The notes under the pieces were generated by a model. That model saw nothing but the letters and a program-made list of their open reading frames with translations. It was not told where the DNA came from and searched no databases. The position numbers were made by a program, and so were the translations under genes. From contig JAKAPJ010000002.1 in assembly GCA_021807115.1 (NCBI GenBank), forward strand, positions 1-64,000: DNA of 64,000 nt, read 5' to 3'. Shown here in pieces: positions 1 to 9,401 of this stretch; the first letter of the stretch is position 1; every line of letters begins with the position of its first letter. The DNA is from Microcaldota archaeon. Lineage in GTDB: Archaea; Micrarchaeota; Micrarchaeia; Micrarchaeales; Micrarchaeaceae.

Positions 1-1106
1 TTCCGATCTATAGTGTAAAATGCATTCTGGCCTCCTATGCAGTACACATAGCCGTCGTATTCCGGGCAGCTTGAGCTTTCTATGCCTGTTGTCTCATAAA
101 AGACGCTGCGGGAAACATACGACGTGGTCTGCGACCAGTTGCCAAACCCGCTTGACGTGATGCGCGCCATGTACGACTGCGGGATTGATGTTGCGTATAA
201 AAGCGCCCCGTAGCCGCCCACGCTTATGTCCTCGCTGCCGCCTATGCAGTAGAGGTAGCCGCCTTCGGCGTCGCAGTTTGGGTCAGCCACGCTCTGGGGA
301 TATTGCGATGTCGCATTGCCCCATGCACCTATGGCCCCGCCGCCCAGTATCGGCGCATAGTACGCCGCGCCCGTGTCATTGAAATGTCCGTTGATGTCCG
401 CAGACCCGCCCACGCAGTAGATTGTCTGGTTGTACACTGTGCATCCGATATGCCCAAAATTTCCCGGGTATGGCGTGGTTGCGCTCCAGCTGCTTAAGCC
501 TGCGCTGCCAAGCATCTGCGCGTAGTAGCTTGTTTTAGGTGTGCCGCCGAAAGCCGAGGGGGTATAGCCGCCTACACAGTAAAGCGTGGTGCTGCTTGCC
601 GTGCATTCCACGCCAGTGGCGTTGCCCATTGGCAGCGCCGCACCGGCAATCCACCCTCCTATGCCTGTGCCTGTTATGCTTGCGTAGTATGTCTGGCCGG
701 TGTCGCCGTCCACGCAGTACATATAACCGCCGCCGGCCGCGCATTCGGACCTGCTCATGTTTGCAGGGTATGCGGTGGTGGGATGCCATGCACCCAGCGA
801 CCCGCCGTTTGCTATTTGGGCGTAGTAGCTGCCGATTGTGGCGTTTTGCCCGCCGGTGCAGTAAATGTAGCCGTTGTACGCAGCGCAGCCATTGCCATAA
901 ACCGGGGTGGGGTACGGCGTGCCGCCGTACCATGAGCCGAGCATGGGTGCTGGCGGCGGAAGGAAGCGCGCAGGTTCGATAAGCGCGGCTGTGCTATGCA
1001 CGTTCACCGTGGATGCCGCGGTATAGAGCGCGGACAGCATGGCGAGGGCCAGAGCCGAAGCAATCAAATACGGAATCGCCGACCCAAATCTGCCGATATG
1101 CTGCAT
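1..1106 (-). CDS. Secreted Kelch-like repeat (beta-propeller-type) surface protein, C-terminus truncated at window edge
   Basis: Open reverse-complement frame from ATG at 1106 to the window edge (absent from ORF track): MQHIGRFGSAIPYLIASALALAMLSALYTAAS...; signal-like N-terminus, then repeats C-x8-C-x-[GD]-G (CAAYNGYIYCTGG, CAAGGGYMYCVDG, CTASSTTLYCVGG, CTVYNQTIYCVGG, CDAEGGYLYCIGG, CPEYDGYVYCIGG). Confidence 0.8.
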   Translation of the reverse strand, partial: MQHIGRFGSAIPYLIASALALAMLSALYTAASTVNVHSTAALIEPARFLPPPAPMLGSWYGGTPYPTPVYGNGCAAYNGYIYCTGGQNATIGSYYAQIANGGSLGAWHPTTAYPANMSRSECAAGGGYMYCVDGDTGQTYYASITGTGIGGWIAGAALPMGNATGVECTASSTTLYCVGGYTPSAFGGTPKTSYYAQMLGSAGLSSWSATTPYPGNFGHIGCTVYNQTIYCVGGSADINGHFNDTGAAYYAPILGGGAIGAWGNATSQYPQSVADPNCDAEGGYLYCIGGSEDISVGGYGALLYATSIPQSYMARITSSGFGNWSQTTSYVSRSVFYETTGIESSSCPEYDGYVYCIGGQNAFYTIDR

Positions 1107-1258
1107 TCTACCGTTCAACTTTCCACTATTTTTACACTCTCATATCCTATTCTTAAATGTTTCCGTGGTATCTGCAAGAGCCAAACCCCCCATCCCGCAC
1201 AACTCCGCCCGCGGGAAGCCAACCCTGCGCGGTGTGCTTGGGCCCCGTTCCCCCGGCC

Positions 1259-1825
1259 TCACTTCCCCATCAGCATGCGCCTGAACCTCATGCGCTTTGC
1301 CCTGTCATGGTAGATGTCCACCAGTTCCGCATGCACGGCCCTGTTCATCCTCTTGTCCGCTATCTCGAGGAACTCGTCGAACCCCACGGCCCTGAACGTT
1401 ATCCTTTCCCCCGAGTCCGGCGCGGGTGTCCCCGCCCGCACGCAATCCCTCGCGACGAACATGTACACCTTCCAGTCTATTGATCCGCCCAGGGGAGTAG
1501 CCACGTGCAGAAGCTTCCAGTCGCCGGACGCCAGGCCGGCCTCCTCCCTCAGCTCCCGCTTAGCGGCGCCAAGCGGCGTCTCCCCCCCCTCTATCCCGCC
1601 CCCGAACAGCCCGATCCTCGGCTGCTTGAGGTGCGGCTGCATCTCCCTTGTGACCATGACCTTGCCCCCTGCCACGGCTATGATCTTGACCGTGTGCTTC
1701 ATCCTTGCCTTCTCGAACACCGCGTACGACCCGTCGTACATCCTCTGCCTCCAGCGGTATATCTTGAATATTGTCCCGTCGAACACGAGCCTTGCCCTGC
1801 GCGGTATGAGCCCCATGCAGCCCAC
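1259..1825 (-). CDS. NUDIX hydrolase
   Basis: Nudix box GGIEGGETPLGAAKRELREEAGL. Confidence 0.85.
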   Translation of the reverse strand: MGCMGLIPRRARLVFDGTIFKIYRWRQRMYDGSYAVFEKARMKHTVKIIAVAGGKVMVTREMQPHLKQPRIGLFGGGIEGGETPLGAAKRELREEAGLASGDWKLLHVATPLGGSIDWKVYMFVARDCVRAGTPAPDSGERITFRAVGFDEFLEIADKRMNRAVHAELVDIYHDRAKRMRFRRMLMGK

Positions 1826-2541
1826 TAGGAAAGTTTTATCTCCAGCCTCTTGTGTCTCCTGCCGTTGTTGGTGTACTTGAGCAGGCTTATTATCCCTATC
1901 TCGCGCGTGTCCCTCACGTGCAGCCCGCCGTCCGCCTGCATGTCCACCCCCACTATCTCCACGACCCTCACCTCGTCGAGCTTCTCCAGCAGCTCTCTGC
2001 CCGGCGCCGTGCGCGCGAGCATGGCGATCTTCACTGCCTCCTCCCTCTGCAGCGCGTACGCCCTCACCTCGTGCCCCTCCTGCCCCAGGAGCGTCGACTC
2101 CTGGATTAGCCTTGCCGCAGTATCCCTGTCAAACCCATCGAGGTCCACGTCGAATCTGGCGCGGTCCGTGTACAGCTGCCCTCCTGTTATCTGTCCGCCC
2201 GAATACCTGTTGACGAACACCGCGTCTATGAGGTGCACCGCGGTGTGGTAGCGCATCAGTGAGTAGCGCCGGTCCCAATCTATGTTGCACAGCACCAGCC
2301 TGCCCGCAAGGCCGCCCGCTTCCCTGTCGAGCACGTGCACCACATCATTGCCTTCCTTCCTGGCATCCACCACGGAATACACCTCCCCTCCCGCCTTTAT
2401 CGTGCCTACGTCGCTAGGCTGCCCGCCCCCGGCAGGGTAGAAAACCGTCCTGTCCAGCACAACCTCCTTCCCCTCCGCCCTGGTCACCTTAGATTCGCAT
2501 TCCTTCATGTACGAATTTACCAGATAGAGCTTCTCTGTCAT
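1825..2541 (-). CDS. alaX: Alanyl-tRNA editing protein (AlaX-type)
   Basis: MTEKLYLVNSYMKECESKVT...DRTVFYPAGGGQPSDVG... and HTAVHLIDAVF motif typical of AlaRS editing domain; internal Met chosen as start. Confidence 0.85.
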   Translation of the reverse strand: MTEKLYLVNSYMKECESKVTRAEGKEVVLDRTVFYPAGGGQPSDVGTIKAGGEVYSVVDARKEGNDVVHVLDREAGGLAGRLVLCNIDWDRRYSLMRYHTAVHLIDAVFVNRYSGGQITGGQLYTDRARFDVDLDGFDRDTAARLIQESTLLGQEGHEVRAYALQREEAVKIAMLARTAPGRELLEKLDEVRVVEIVGVDMQADGGLHVRDTREIGIISLLKYTNNGRRHKRLEIKLS

Positions 2542-2672
2542 GCAATCATCGCGGCAGCCGGCTTGTGCCAGCATTGCATACCGTTGCCTTATCTATTTTT
2601 GCATAACAACTAATAAATGCAGCAGGCATTGCGGCCGGGAGAAACTGCCAAAGGGCGAATATTGGACCATGG

Positions 2673-3188
2673 TTGGTACTGATGGCGGCAAAGCAAAGAG
2701 CGGCACCTGCGCCCCAGAGGCGCCGTGTCGCACTGATAGTATCAGTTTCGGTAGCCATACTGACCGCCGCGCTCACGGGCGTGGTGGCGGCACTTGGCGG
2801 ATTGTCAACCATTCATTATGCGGAGATCATCGCAGCTGCAGGCGTTGCGGTCAGTGCATATGTGCTGGCGTACAAGGTGTGGGGCACGCCCCTCCTGTGC
2901 CCTCGCGGCGGACTTGTCAACTGCAAGATGGTGCTTGACAGCCGCTTCTCTGTGTGGTTCGGCGTGCCCTCCGCACTGTTCGGCATGCTGTTCTTCGCTT
3001 TTGAGCTGGTTGCATTCTACATCGGCAGCTATCCGGCAGCATTGGCAGCCGGCACGCTTGGGGTCATGTCAGTTTTCGAGCGCATACGCGCCCAGGCCTC
3101 CATAGGAAGGATATGCATCTACTGCAATGTCACCCACATATTTGCTGCATCGCTATTCTTGCTGTCCGCCTACCTCTGCGTCCATTAG
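2673..3188 (+). CDS. Vitamin K epoxide reductase (VKOR) family membrane protein
   Basis: Multiple TM segments with paired Cys (CPRGGLVNCKMVLDSRFS) and CIYC redox motif. Confidence 0.75.
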   Translation: MVLMAAKQRAAPAPQRRRVALIVSVSVAILTAALTGVVAALGGLSTIHYAEIIAAAGVAVSAYVLAYKVWGTPLLCPRGGLVNCKMVLDSRFSVWFGVPSALFGMLFFAFELVAFYIGSYPAALAAGTLGVMSVFERIRAQASIGRICIYCNVTHIFAASLFLLSAYLCVH

Positions 3189-3216
3189 CGTGCTGACGGC
3201 GTTAGCCGTCACAGGC

Positions 3217-5199
3217 CTATGCGCTGTTGTTTATGTAGTTGTTCACTATGCGCACATGCCCGACCGGTCCGAAGTCGTACACAACAGCAGATACCGTATG
3301 GGGCGGGAATATGCCGGGTATGGAATACATGCCATCCCCAAGGTAGGACGCGCCATTCCCCAGCTGCGTGCCGGCAGGCAGGTTCACCGAGGAAATATAG
3401 GTAACGTTATAGTAGGTCAAGTTAGGTCCGGTGCCGCTCGCCGTGGCCCCATAGTACGGCTGGAACATTCCGCCGATCTGGTAGGTGCCAGCGTTCTGCA
3501 CGCATGCCAGCACATAGGATTGTGTAACCCCTATTCCTCCGCTGCCCGCGCCGTATGCGCTGCTCACATCACCCGTGCTTATGTTCAGGAACGGCTGCGC
3601 GCTGTAATGCCAGCTGTTGAGGAGGTTGGGGTTTATGACATCGCATCCCGGCGGCACGTCGCTTTTGGTGCATTCAAGCCTCTCTCCCGGATTCGGGAAC
3701 CCGTTTTCGTAGAACGGAGCCATGGCCGGCACGGTGCATGGCGTGCAGTAGCCCGCCTCACTTAGCTGTCCAAAGAACTTGTCGGGCCCGGACGAACAAG
3801 ACACCGCTACCAGCACGAACGAGTTGTCCTGCGTCACCGTGTAGCTCGTGGAAAAATACTGCCTCTCGCTTGAGAATACCACACCGTCAGTCGCATTCGG
3901 CGAGTCGCTAGGTATGGTCTCGCGCGCCACTCCGAAGCCGCTGTCCATTGCGATGCTCTTGAGTATCGTGTACTGCGGCGGGTTTAGCAGGCCCACGGCG
4001 GCTATTGATGTTATGTTAGTTCCCGCGCCATTCACTGTGCACGTGCTGCCGCTCTGGTGCCCTATGGAGCTTCCGCCTATGCCTGCATCCTGCGTCCAGC
4101 TGACCGATGAGTTTCCTATGTTGGATCCTACGCAGAAATACTCGGTCTGGCCCGCCGGGCCTGCCACTGACAGCGCCCCATTTCCTTCGGTGAGGTTTTC
4201 ATCGCAGTTCGCCATCATCCCGCTGGCTATGGTGTTTGCATAGTCTCTGCAGCCGCCCACGCCCGCAAAGAACTGCCCGGCCGCGCTGTTTGTCGTGTTG
4301 GTCGAGTTGTACGCCGACGCCCCTCCGCTAAGCGTGTACGGTATGGTGTCCACGACGCCCTGCACCGATGAGTTGCCTATATCCGTCTCGTTCAGCACTA
4401 TGGAGAAGTCTCCCCCCTGCCCGCTGGCGTTTATGCCTATGCTCAGCGGCACGTAGTACTGGTCAGACATGCACATGGCGAAACGCCCGCTCACGGCCCC
4501 GCCAAGGGTGCCGAGCACTGCGGTGCACGGCTCCCCCCCATACGTGCTCTGGTAGCTTTGCGCGACGGCGAAGGTGATGCCAGCGTACTGCAGCTTGGAG
4601 AAGTTGAATGAATACAGCGGTGTAAGGTCGAAGCCGTTTATGCCGCTGCCCGCTGAGCAGTGCGGATTTCCGTTAATCCCGCCCACGTTGCCATTCTGTG
4701 CTGCGGTAACATTGAGGTTGGTGCACACATATGTGCCATTTGACAGTGACAGCTGCTGCACGTTTATCGCACCCAGTATGGACTCCGCGCTTGCGGACAG
4801 GTGCCGGTCAGTGTCATACTTGGCAATCCACATCGCAACAGGCGCGCTTATCGCGCCCACCGCAGCCAGGCTGCCTGACAGCTTGACGTAAGCGACGCCG
4901 GAATAGTTAACATGGAACTGCTGCGTGCCGTTTATGTGGTCCGCAATCATGCTGGAAAGCCCGGCCATAGCCGTGCTGTTCTGCGCCAGCACCTGCGAGA
5001 ATGCGGCAGGCACAGTCGCGTTGGAGCTGAGGTACGATGGCAGTGCCGGGGCCCCTCCCGCGCCCCTTCCGAACACGAAGAAAAGCGCAGCCGCAGCAAT
5101 CCCCAGCAGTACAAGCGCAAGCAAAAGTTTGCCAACAGAAAGCCCGCCCTTTCCGGCCTCCGCAGCCTTCCCCGCAACCTTCTTCGCATCGCTGGCCAT
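3217..5199 (-). CDS. Large membrane-anchored extracytoplasmic protein of unknown function
   Basis: ~660 aa, N-terminal TM (LLLALVLLGIAAAALFFVFG), many N-x-S/T sequons and Cys residues; start set at MASDAKK. Confidence 0.75.
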   Translation of the reverse strand: MASDAKKVAGKAAEAGKGGLSVGKLLLALVLLGIAAAALFFVFGRGAGGAPALPSYLSSNATVPAAFSQVLAQNSTAMAGLSSMIADHINGTQQFHVNYSGVAYVKLSGSLAAVGAISAPVAMWIAKYDTDRHLSASAESILGAINVQQLSLSNGTYVCTNLNVTAAQNGNVGGINGNPHCSAGSGINGFDLTPLYSFNFSKLQYAGITFAVAQSYQSTYGGEPCTAVLGTLGGAVSGRFAMCMSDQYYVPLSIGINASGQGGDFSIVLNETDIGNSSVQGVVDTIPYTLSGGASAYNSTNTTNSAAGQFFAGVGGCRDYANTIASGMMANCDENLTEGNGALSVAGPAGQTEYFCVGSNIGNSSVSWTQDAGIGGSSIGHQSGSTCTVNGAGTNITSIAAVGLLNPPQYTILKSIAMDSGFGVARETIPSDSPNATDGVVFSSERQYFSTSYTVTQDNSFVLVAVSCSSGPDKFFGQLSEAGYCTPCTVPAMAPFYENGFPNPGERLECTKSDVPPGCDVINPNLLNSWHYSAQPFLNISTGDVSSAYGAGSGGIGVTQSYVLACVQNAGTYQIGGMFQPYYGATASGTGPNLTYYNVTYISSVNLPAGTQLGNGASYLGDGMYSIPGIFPPHTVSAVVYDFGPVGHVRIVNNYINNSA

Positions 5200-5298
5200 T
5201 GTAGCACCGCTACGTATGCGCATGAAAGGTTAATAAGGTTGCCTGGGGCTAAAGCGTATGCCGTAAACCGGCAGGGTGCCTCATTGCCGCCAAGATGG

Positions 5299-6459
5299 AT
5301 GACAAGGGATGTGCTGCTCCTATCTTTCTCCGCGTTCTTCGCGGACCTGGGCTACCAGGCCGTGCAGGCGCTATTCCCCATATTCCTCGTAGCCACCCTG
5401 GCGTCCAACCCGCTATACTTCGGTATAGCAAACGCGCTTGCGTTCGGGGGCGGCGCCGCACTGGCGTACGTAGGCGGGCTGCTCAGCGACAGGTACAGCA
5501 GGAAGTGGATAGCGGTCGCAGGCAGCGCGGTTATACTGCTCATGTCGGCAATAGGACTAGCCCACACGCCGCTGCTGGCCGTCGCCCTGTTCGTGGGCGG
5601 GTGGTGGGGCAGGAACTTCAGGTCCCCCTCGCGCAGGGCCATGCTCACTGACGCGTCAAGGCGCGAGGACCGTGGCAAGGTGTTCGGCTTCCTCCACGCC
5701 CTGGACATAGGCGGCGGGCTGGTCTCCGTGGTGGCGCTGATGATACTGCTATCGGCAAATCTGGGGCAGGGTAGCATACTGCTGCTGACCGCAGTGCCGC
5801 TTGCCGTCTCCGTTTCGCTCCTGGTTGCGTCCAGGGACATAAGGTCCCCCGTGTTCCGCGATCGGGCGCCGCCCCGCGCCGCAGCGTCGCCAAGGAAGGT
5901 GAACGTCAGGGCGTTCAAGGGCATAATATTCGCCACCGCGCTCTACGGATTCAGCTACTTCAGCCTTGGCTTCCCCATACTCACCATAGCCAAGGCGACG
6001 TCAAGCGACCTGCTTGGCATAGGCTCGTACGGCGTGTACCTCGGGGTCTCAGCCATAACCGGCTACGTCATAGGCTCCAGGAAGGCCACAGGCGCCATAA
6101 GGAAGCTGGGATACCTGGGCTATATAGTATCAGGGATCGGCACCGCGCTGCTCGCCGCAGCCTCGGCCCTCGGCGCCGGGCTGTGGGCGTTCTATCTGGG
6201 GGTCGCGCTGATGGGCTTCGGCCTGGGCGTTACGGAGACCATGGAGCCTACAATAGTGTCGCTAATGAAGAGGGACGTCAAGCTCGGCAAGGGGATGGGC
6301 GCGCTGTCAGGGTCGAGGAGCCTGGGGATATTCTTCGGTAACCTCGTGATGGGGCTGCTTTACGCCGCGGGCCCCGCGTACTCGTATTCATACGCCGCGG
6401 CGGTGTCCATCGCGGCCGGAGCCATAGTGCTCTACTATGGCAGGGGCTTCAGGGGCTAA
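5299..6459 (+). CDS. Major facilitator superfamily transporter
   Basis: MTRDVLLLSFSAFFADLGYQAVQALFPIFL..., 'GGLLSDRYSRKWI' MFS loop motif, ~12 hydrophobic segments; downstream Met used instead of ORF-track start. Confidence 0.85.
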   Translation: MTRDVLLLSFSAFFADLGYQAVQALFPIFLVATLASNPLYFGIANALAFGGGAALAYVGGLLSDRYSRKWIAVAGSAVILLMSAIGLAHTPLLAVALFVGGWWGRNFRSPSRRAMLTDASRREDRGKVFGFLHALDIGGGLVSVVALMILLSANLGQGSILLLTAVPLAVSVSLLVASRDIRSPVFRDRAPPRAAASPRKVNVRAFKGIIFATALYGFSYFSLGFPILTIAKATSSDLLGIGSYGVYLGVSAITGYVIGSRKATGAIRKLGYLGYIVSGIGTALLAAASALGAGLWAFYLGVALMGFGLGVTETMEPTIVSLMKRDVKLGKGMGALSGSRSLGIFFGNLVMGLLYAAGPAYSYSYAAAVSIAAGAIVLYYGRGFRG

Positions 6460-6475
6460 AGCTGCCCAGGGCGCC

Positions 6476-7504
6476 TCAGCCGAACATTCCGCTTACCAGC
6501 TCCCACGTGGCCCTGTCCATGTACTTCTTCCTGGACCCCTCCGCAAGCGGGACCTCCACGACCTTCGTGCCGTGCACTGCCACCATCACCCCGGCCCTGC
6601 CGGAATGCAGGGCCTCCACGGCCTTGTAGCCCAGCATCGTCGTCATTATCCTGTCGTAGGCATTCGGCGCCGTGCCCCTGATCGTGTGCCCGAGCACCGT
6701 GGCGCGTGTCTCCACCTTCGCCTCCTTCTCTATGTAGCGTGCGAGGAACGACGCATTGTTCTCCCCCGCGGCCTTAGCGAGCAGCGGATGCCCGAACTCG
6801 TCCTTCTGTATCTTGCCGTCATCGTAGCTGAGCTTGACGCCCTCTGCCACTACGATGAGCGCGCTGCGCTGCCCGTTCCTGTACCTCGATTTCACCAGGC
6901 TGACAACGTCGTCAGGGCTGGTCTCGAATTCCGGCACAAGTATCATGTTCGCCCCTGCGGCAAGGCCTGCGAAGGCGGATATCCATCCCGCGTCCCTGCC
7001 CATCACCTCCACAACCATGACGCGCCCGTGGGACCTCCCGGTTGTCGCAAGGCTCTCCAGCATCCTCATGGCCTCGTCTACCGCAGTGAAGAAGCCGAAC
7101 GAGTAGTCCGTTCCTGCAAGGTCGTTGTCTATGGTCTTGGGCACCCCGACGACCTTGAAGCCGCGCTCGGACAGCTTGGTTGCGACCCCCAGCGTGTCGT
7201 CCCCGCCCACCGCTATGAGCGCGTCTATCTTGGCCTTCTTCAGGTTCCTCTCAACTGTCGCCAGCCCGCCAGGCTTCTTGAGCGGGTTGGTCCTTGACGT
7301 GCTCAGCGCAGTGCCGCCGCTGCCTATCAGCCCCTCGAAGTGCGAGAACTTTATCTGCTTGAACTTCCCCTCCATCAGCCCGTTCCATCCCTCCAGCACA
7401 CCAACCACGGTGTCCCCCTTGGACTCCGCCGCCTTGAGCACGGCCCTGGTCACCGAGTTCAGTCCCGCGCAGTCCCCGCCGCCGTTGAGTATGCCTATCC
7501 TCAT
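6476..7504 (-). CDS. pfk: 6-phosphofructokinase family, residues suggest PPi-dependent
   Basis: MRIGILNGGGDCAGLNSVTR...; GGDDT and PKTIDND signatures. Confidence 0.9.
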   Translation of the reverse strand: MRIGILNGGGDCAGLNSVTRAVLKAAESKGDTVVGVLEGWNGLMEGKFKQIKFSHFEGLIGSGGTALSTSRTNPLKKPGGLATVERNLKKAKIDALIAVGGDDTLGVATKLSERGFKVVGVPKTIDNDLAGTDYSFGFFTAVDEAMRMLESLATTGRSHGRVMVVEVMGRDAGWISAFAGLAAGANMILVPEFETSPDDVVSLVKSRYRNGQRSALIVVAEGVKLSYDDGKIQKDEFGHPLLAKAAGENNASFLARYIEKEAKVETRATVLGHTIRGTAPNAYDRIMTTMLGYKAVEALHSGRAGVMVAVHGTKVVEVPLAEGSRKKYMDRATWELVSGMFG

Positions 7505-7508
7505 GCCA

Positions 7509-8288
7509 TCACTGCAGCTTCATTGCCTGCTCCACACTCTTGCCATCTATGACTATGGCTGCAAGGCGCTTCGATGTCCTGTCTGGGTTGTCGCTCTGCC
7601 ATACGTTCCTGCCCACGGCCACCCCCGATGCGCCCGCCTCCATGCACCCCTTCACCTGGGTGAGGAAGTCCTGCTCGTCCTTCGTCTTCGGCCCGCCCGC
7701 CATGTACACAGGCACCCTGCCCGCTGCCTTCACGACCCACCTGAAGCCTTCCTTATCTCCAGTGTACTTCACTTTCACGGCATCTGCGCCCAGCTCAAGC
7801 CCGAGCCTCGTGGCATACGCTATGACCTCCCTGCTCGTGTCGTTCTTCACCGACGCCCCGCGGGCATACGCCCAAAGTATGGCTGCCATGTCCAGCGCGT
7901 GCGCCTCCTCCTGCACCCTACCGAACTCGGCAAGCATCTCGGCCTCGTTCGCGCTGCCCACGTACACCGTATAGCCTACCGCCGCAGCGCCCAGCTCCCA
8001 CGCGTGCTTGACTGAGCAGTTCTGCCTCGCCAGAGGCTCCGAGCCCCCATAAAGCGCCGTCTTCCCGTTAACCTTCAGTATCAGCGGCACGCCTCCTTTC
8101 CTCCAGTAGTTCTCCGCGACGCCCTTCTGCGAGGCGAACGCGTCGAACTTGCAGCGGCCCGCTATGTCCAAGACAAATTGCGGGTCTACGTTCTTCTCGT
8201 TGAAGTCGGTGGGCCCGTGCTCGAGCCCCTGGTCGTACGCAAGTATTAGCGATTTTCCCTTCCTCATAAAGCGGCTCATCCTGTCCAT
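7509..8288 (-). CDS. fba: Archaeal-type class I fructose-bisphosphate aldolase (DhnA family)
   Basis: LILAYDQGLEHGPTDF..., WAYARGASVKND; start set at MDRMSRFMRKGKS. Confidence 0.85.
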   Translation of the reverse strand: MDRMSRFMRKGKSLILAYDQGLEHGPTDFNEKNVDPQFVLDIAGRCKFDAFASQKGVAENYWRKGGVPLILKVNGKTALYGGSEPLARQNCSVKHAWELGAAAVGYTVYVGSANEAEMLAEFGRVQEEAHALDMAAILWAYARGASVKNDTSREVIAYATRLGLELGADAVKVKYTGDKEGFRWVVKAAGRVPVYMAGGPKTKDEQDFLTQVKGCMEAGASGVAVGRNVWQSDNPDRTSKRLAAIVIDGKSVEQAMKLQ

Positions 8289-8474
8289 TGTATCTACCGT
8301 ATCAGATTGAGCTGACAATGCATTTATACTTTGCTGCATCTGTCGGTCCCGCCCTCCCGCCGCACGCCAGCATTGCGCAGGGCAAAGGCATAGGCCCGCG
8401 GTCCCGAGCAGCCGCATACAATATACAATAATGCTGTCTTTGTGGCACGGAACAGAAATGCGTAAATATCATGG

Positions 8475-9104
8475 ATGAAGAATAGTGTATTGATATGCAC
8501 ATATGCTGGTGGTGTTATGCCTGAAGCGACGCATGCGAGCACTGAGACAAAAGGCGAGCCGGAGAGCAGGGTAATAGGGCAGGGCAAGTTCCTCAAGCTT
8601 AAGGCCAAGGACGTGGTGGGCGAGGACGGGAAGGGGCGCACCATCGAGTACCTTGATCGGCCCAAGCCGGTGGCCGCCGTGCTGGCGTACAGGTTGGACG
8701 AGGCGACAGGCGAGCGCATACTCATGCTTGAGATAAACAGGAGGGATGCAGTGGGCAAGAACCTCATAGAGGCCGCAGCCGGCAGCGTGGAGGCGGGCGA
8801 GACCCCAGAGCAGGGCGCCAAGAGGGAGCTCGAGGAGGAACTGGGCTTCAGCGTCGAGGACATAAAAGCTGTGGGCGAGGGCTACGCGAGCCCCGGGATA
8901 ACCAACGAGCGCATGTTCTTCTTCATAGCGAAGGTCGGCAAGTACGTAGGGCAAAGGCTTGAGGAGGGGGAGGAACTGTCGCTGATGGAGGTAACGGAGA
9001 AGGAAGCGCGCAGGCTGTACAGCGAGGGCAAGATAACGGACAACAAGACCCACCGGCTGCTGTCCGAGTACTTCCTGAGGGGTATGGACCAGGCCCCGCA
9101 GTAG
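8475..9104 (+). CDS. NUDIX hydrolase (ADP-ribose pyrophosphatase-like)
   Basis: Nudix box GSVEAGETPEQGAKRELEEELGF; possible start also at 8517. Confidence 0.85.
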   Translation: MKNSVLICTYAGGVMPEATHASTETKGEPESRVIGQGKFLKLKAKDVVGEDGKGRTIEYLDRPKPVAAVLAYRLDEATGERILMLEINRRDAVGKNLIEAAAGSVEAGETPEQGAKRELEEELGFSVEDIKAVGEGYASPGITNERMFFFIAKVGKYVGQRLEEGEELSLMEVTEKEARRLYSEGKITDNKTHRLLSEYFLRGMDQAPQ

Positions 9105-9186
9105 CGCGCCCGCATCCGGCCTATCCGTTCACCGCTTTCGCGGCCGCTACCGTTCGAATCTCAGTTTCAAAGACGGAAAGCAGGTT

Positions 9187-9326
9187 TGGGGCCGCCGGGA
9201 TTTGAACCCGGATTTGCAGGTTACTTCATATTTGATCCTTATTCCAGATCATCATCATCGCGCAAAGCGCTCATCTAGTTTTTAACATCTGGAGCCTGCC
9301 GCGCTGCCAAATTACGCTACAACCCC
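9187..9326 (-). tRNA. tRNA-Trp (CCA anticodon) containing an intron of about 67 nt
   Basis: Reverse complement gives acceptor GGGGUUG:CGGCCCC, D-stem GCG/CGC, anticodon arm GCAGG-CUCCAG...A-CCUGC, T-arm CCGGG-TTCAAAT-CCCGG, discriminator A; no encoded CCA; insertion in anticodon loop. Confidence 0.9.
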
Positions 9327-9401
9327 CTGCGCTTACCTTATGCTCGGCTTAGAGCTATAAATCTATTTATTGACTATATTGTACCATCACAAGGTGCATA
9401 C

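Noticed and set aside
535-982. ORFs 535-933 (-) and 539-982 (+)
   Set aside because: Out-of-frame or antisense readings of the Kelch-like protein that runs off the left edge.
9140-9180. GTTCGAATC T-arm-like sequence near 9150
   Set aside because: Flanking bases do not form a 5-bp T-stem and no anticodon or acceptor arms are present; the real tRNA is 9187-9326.
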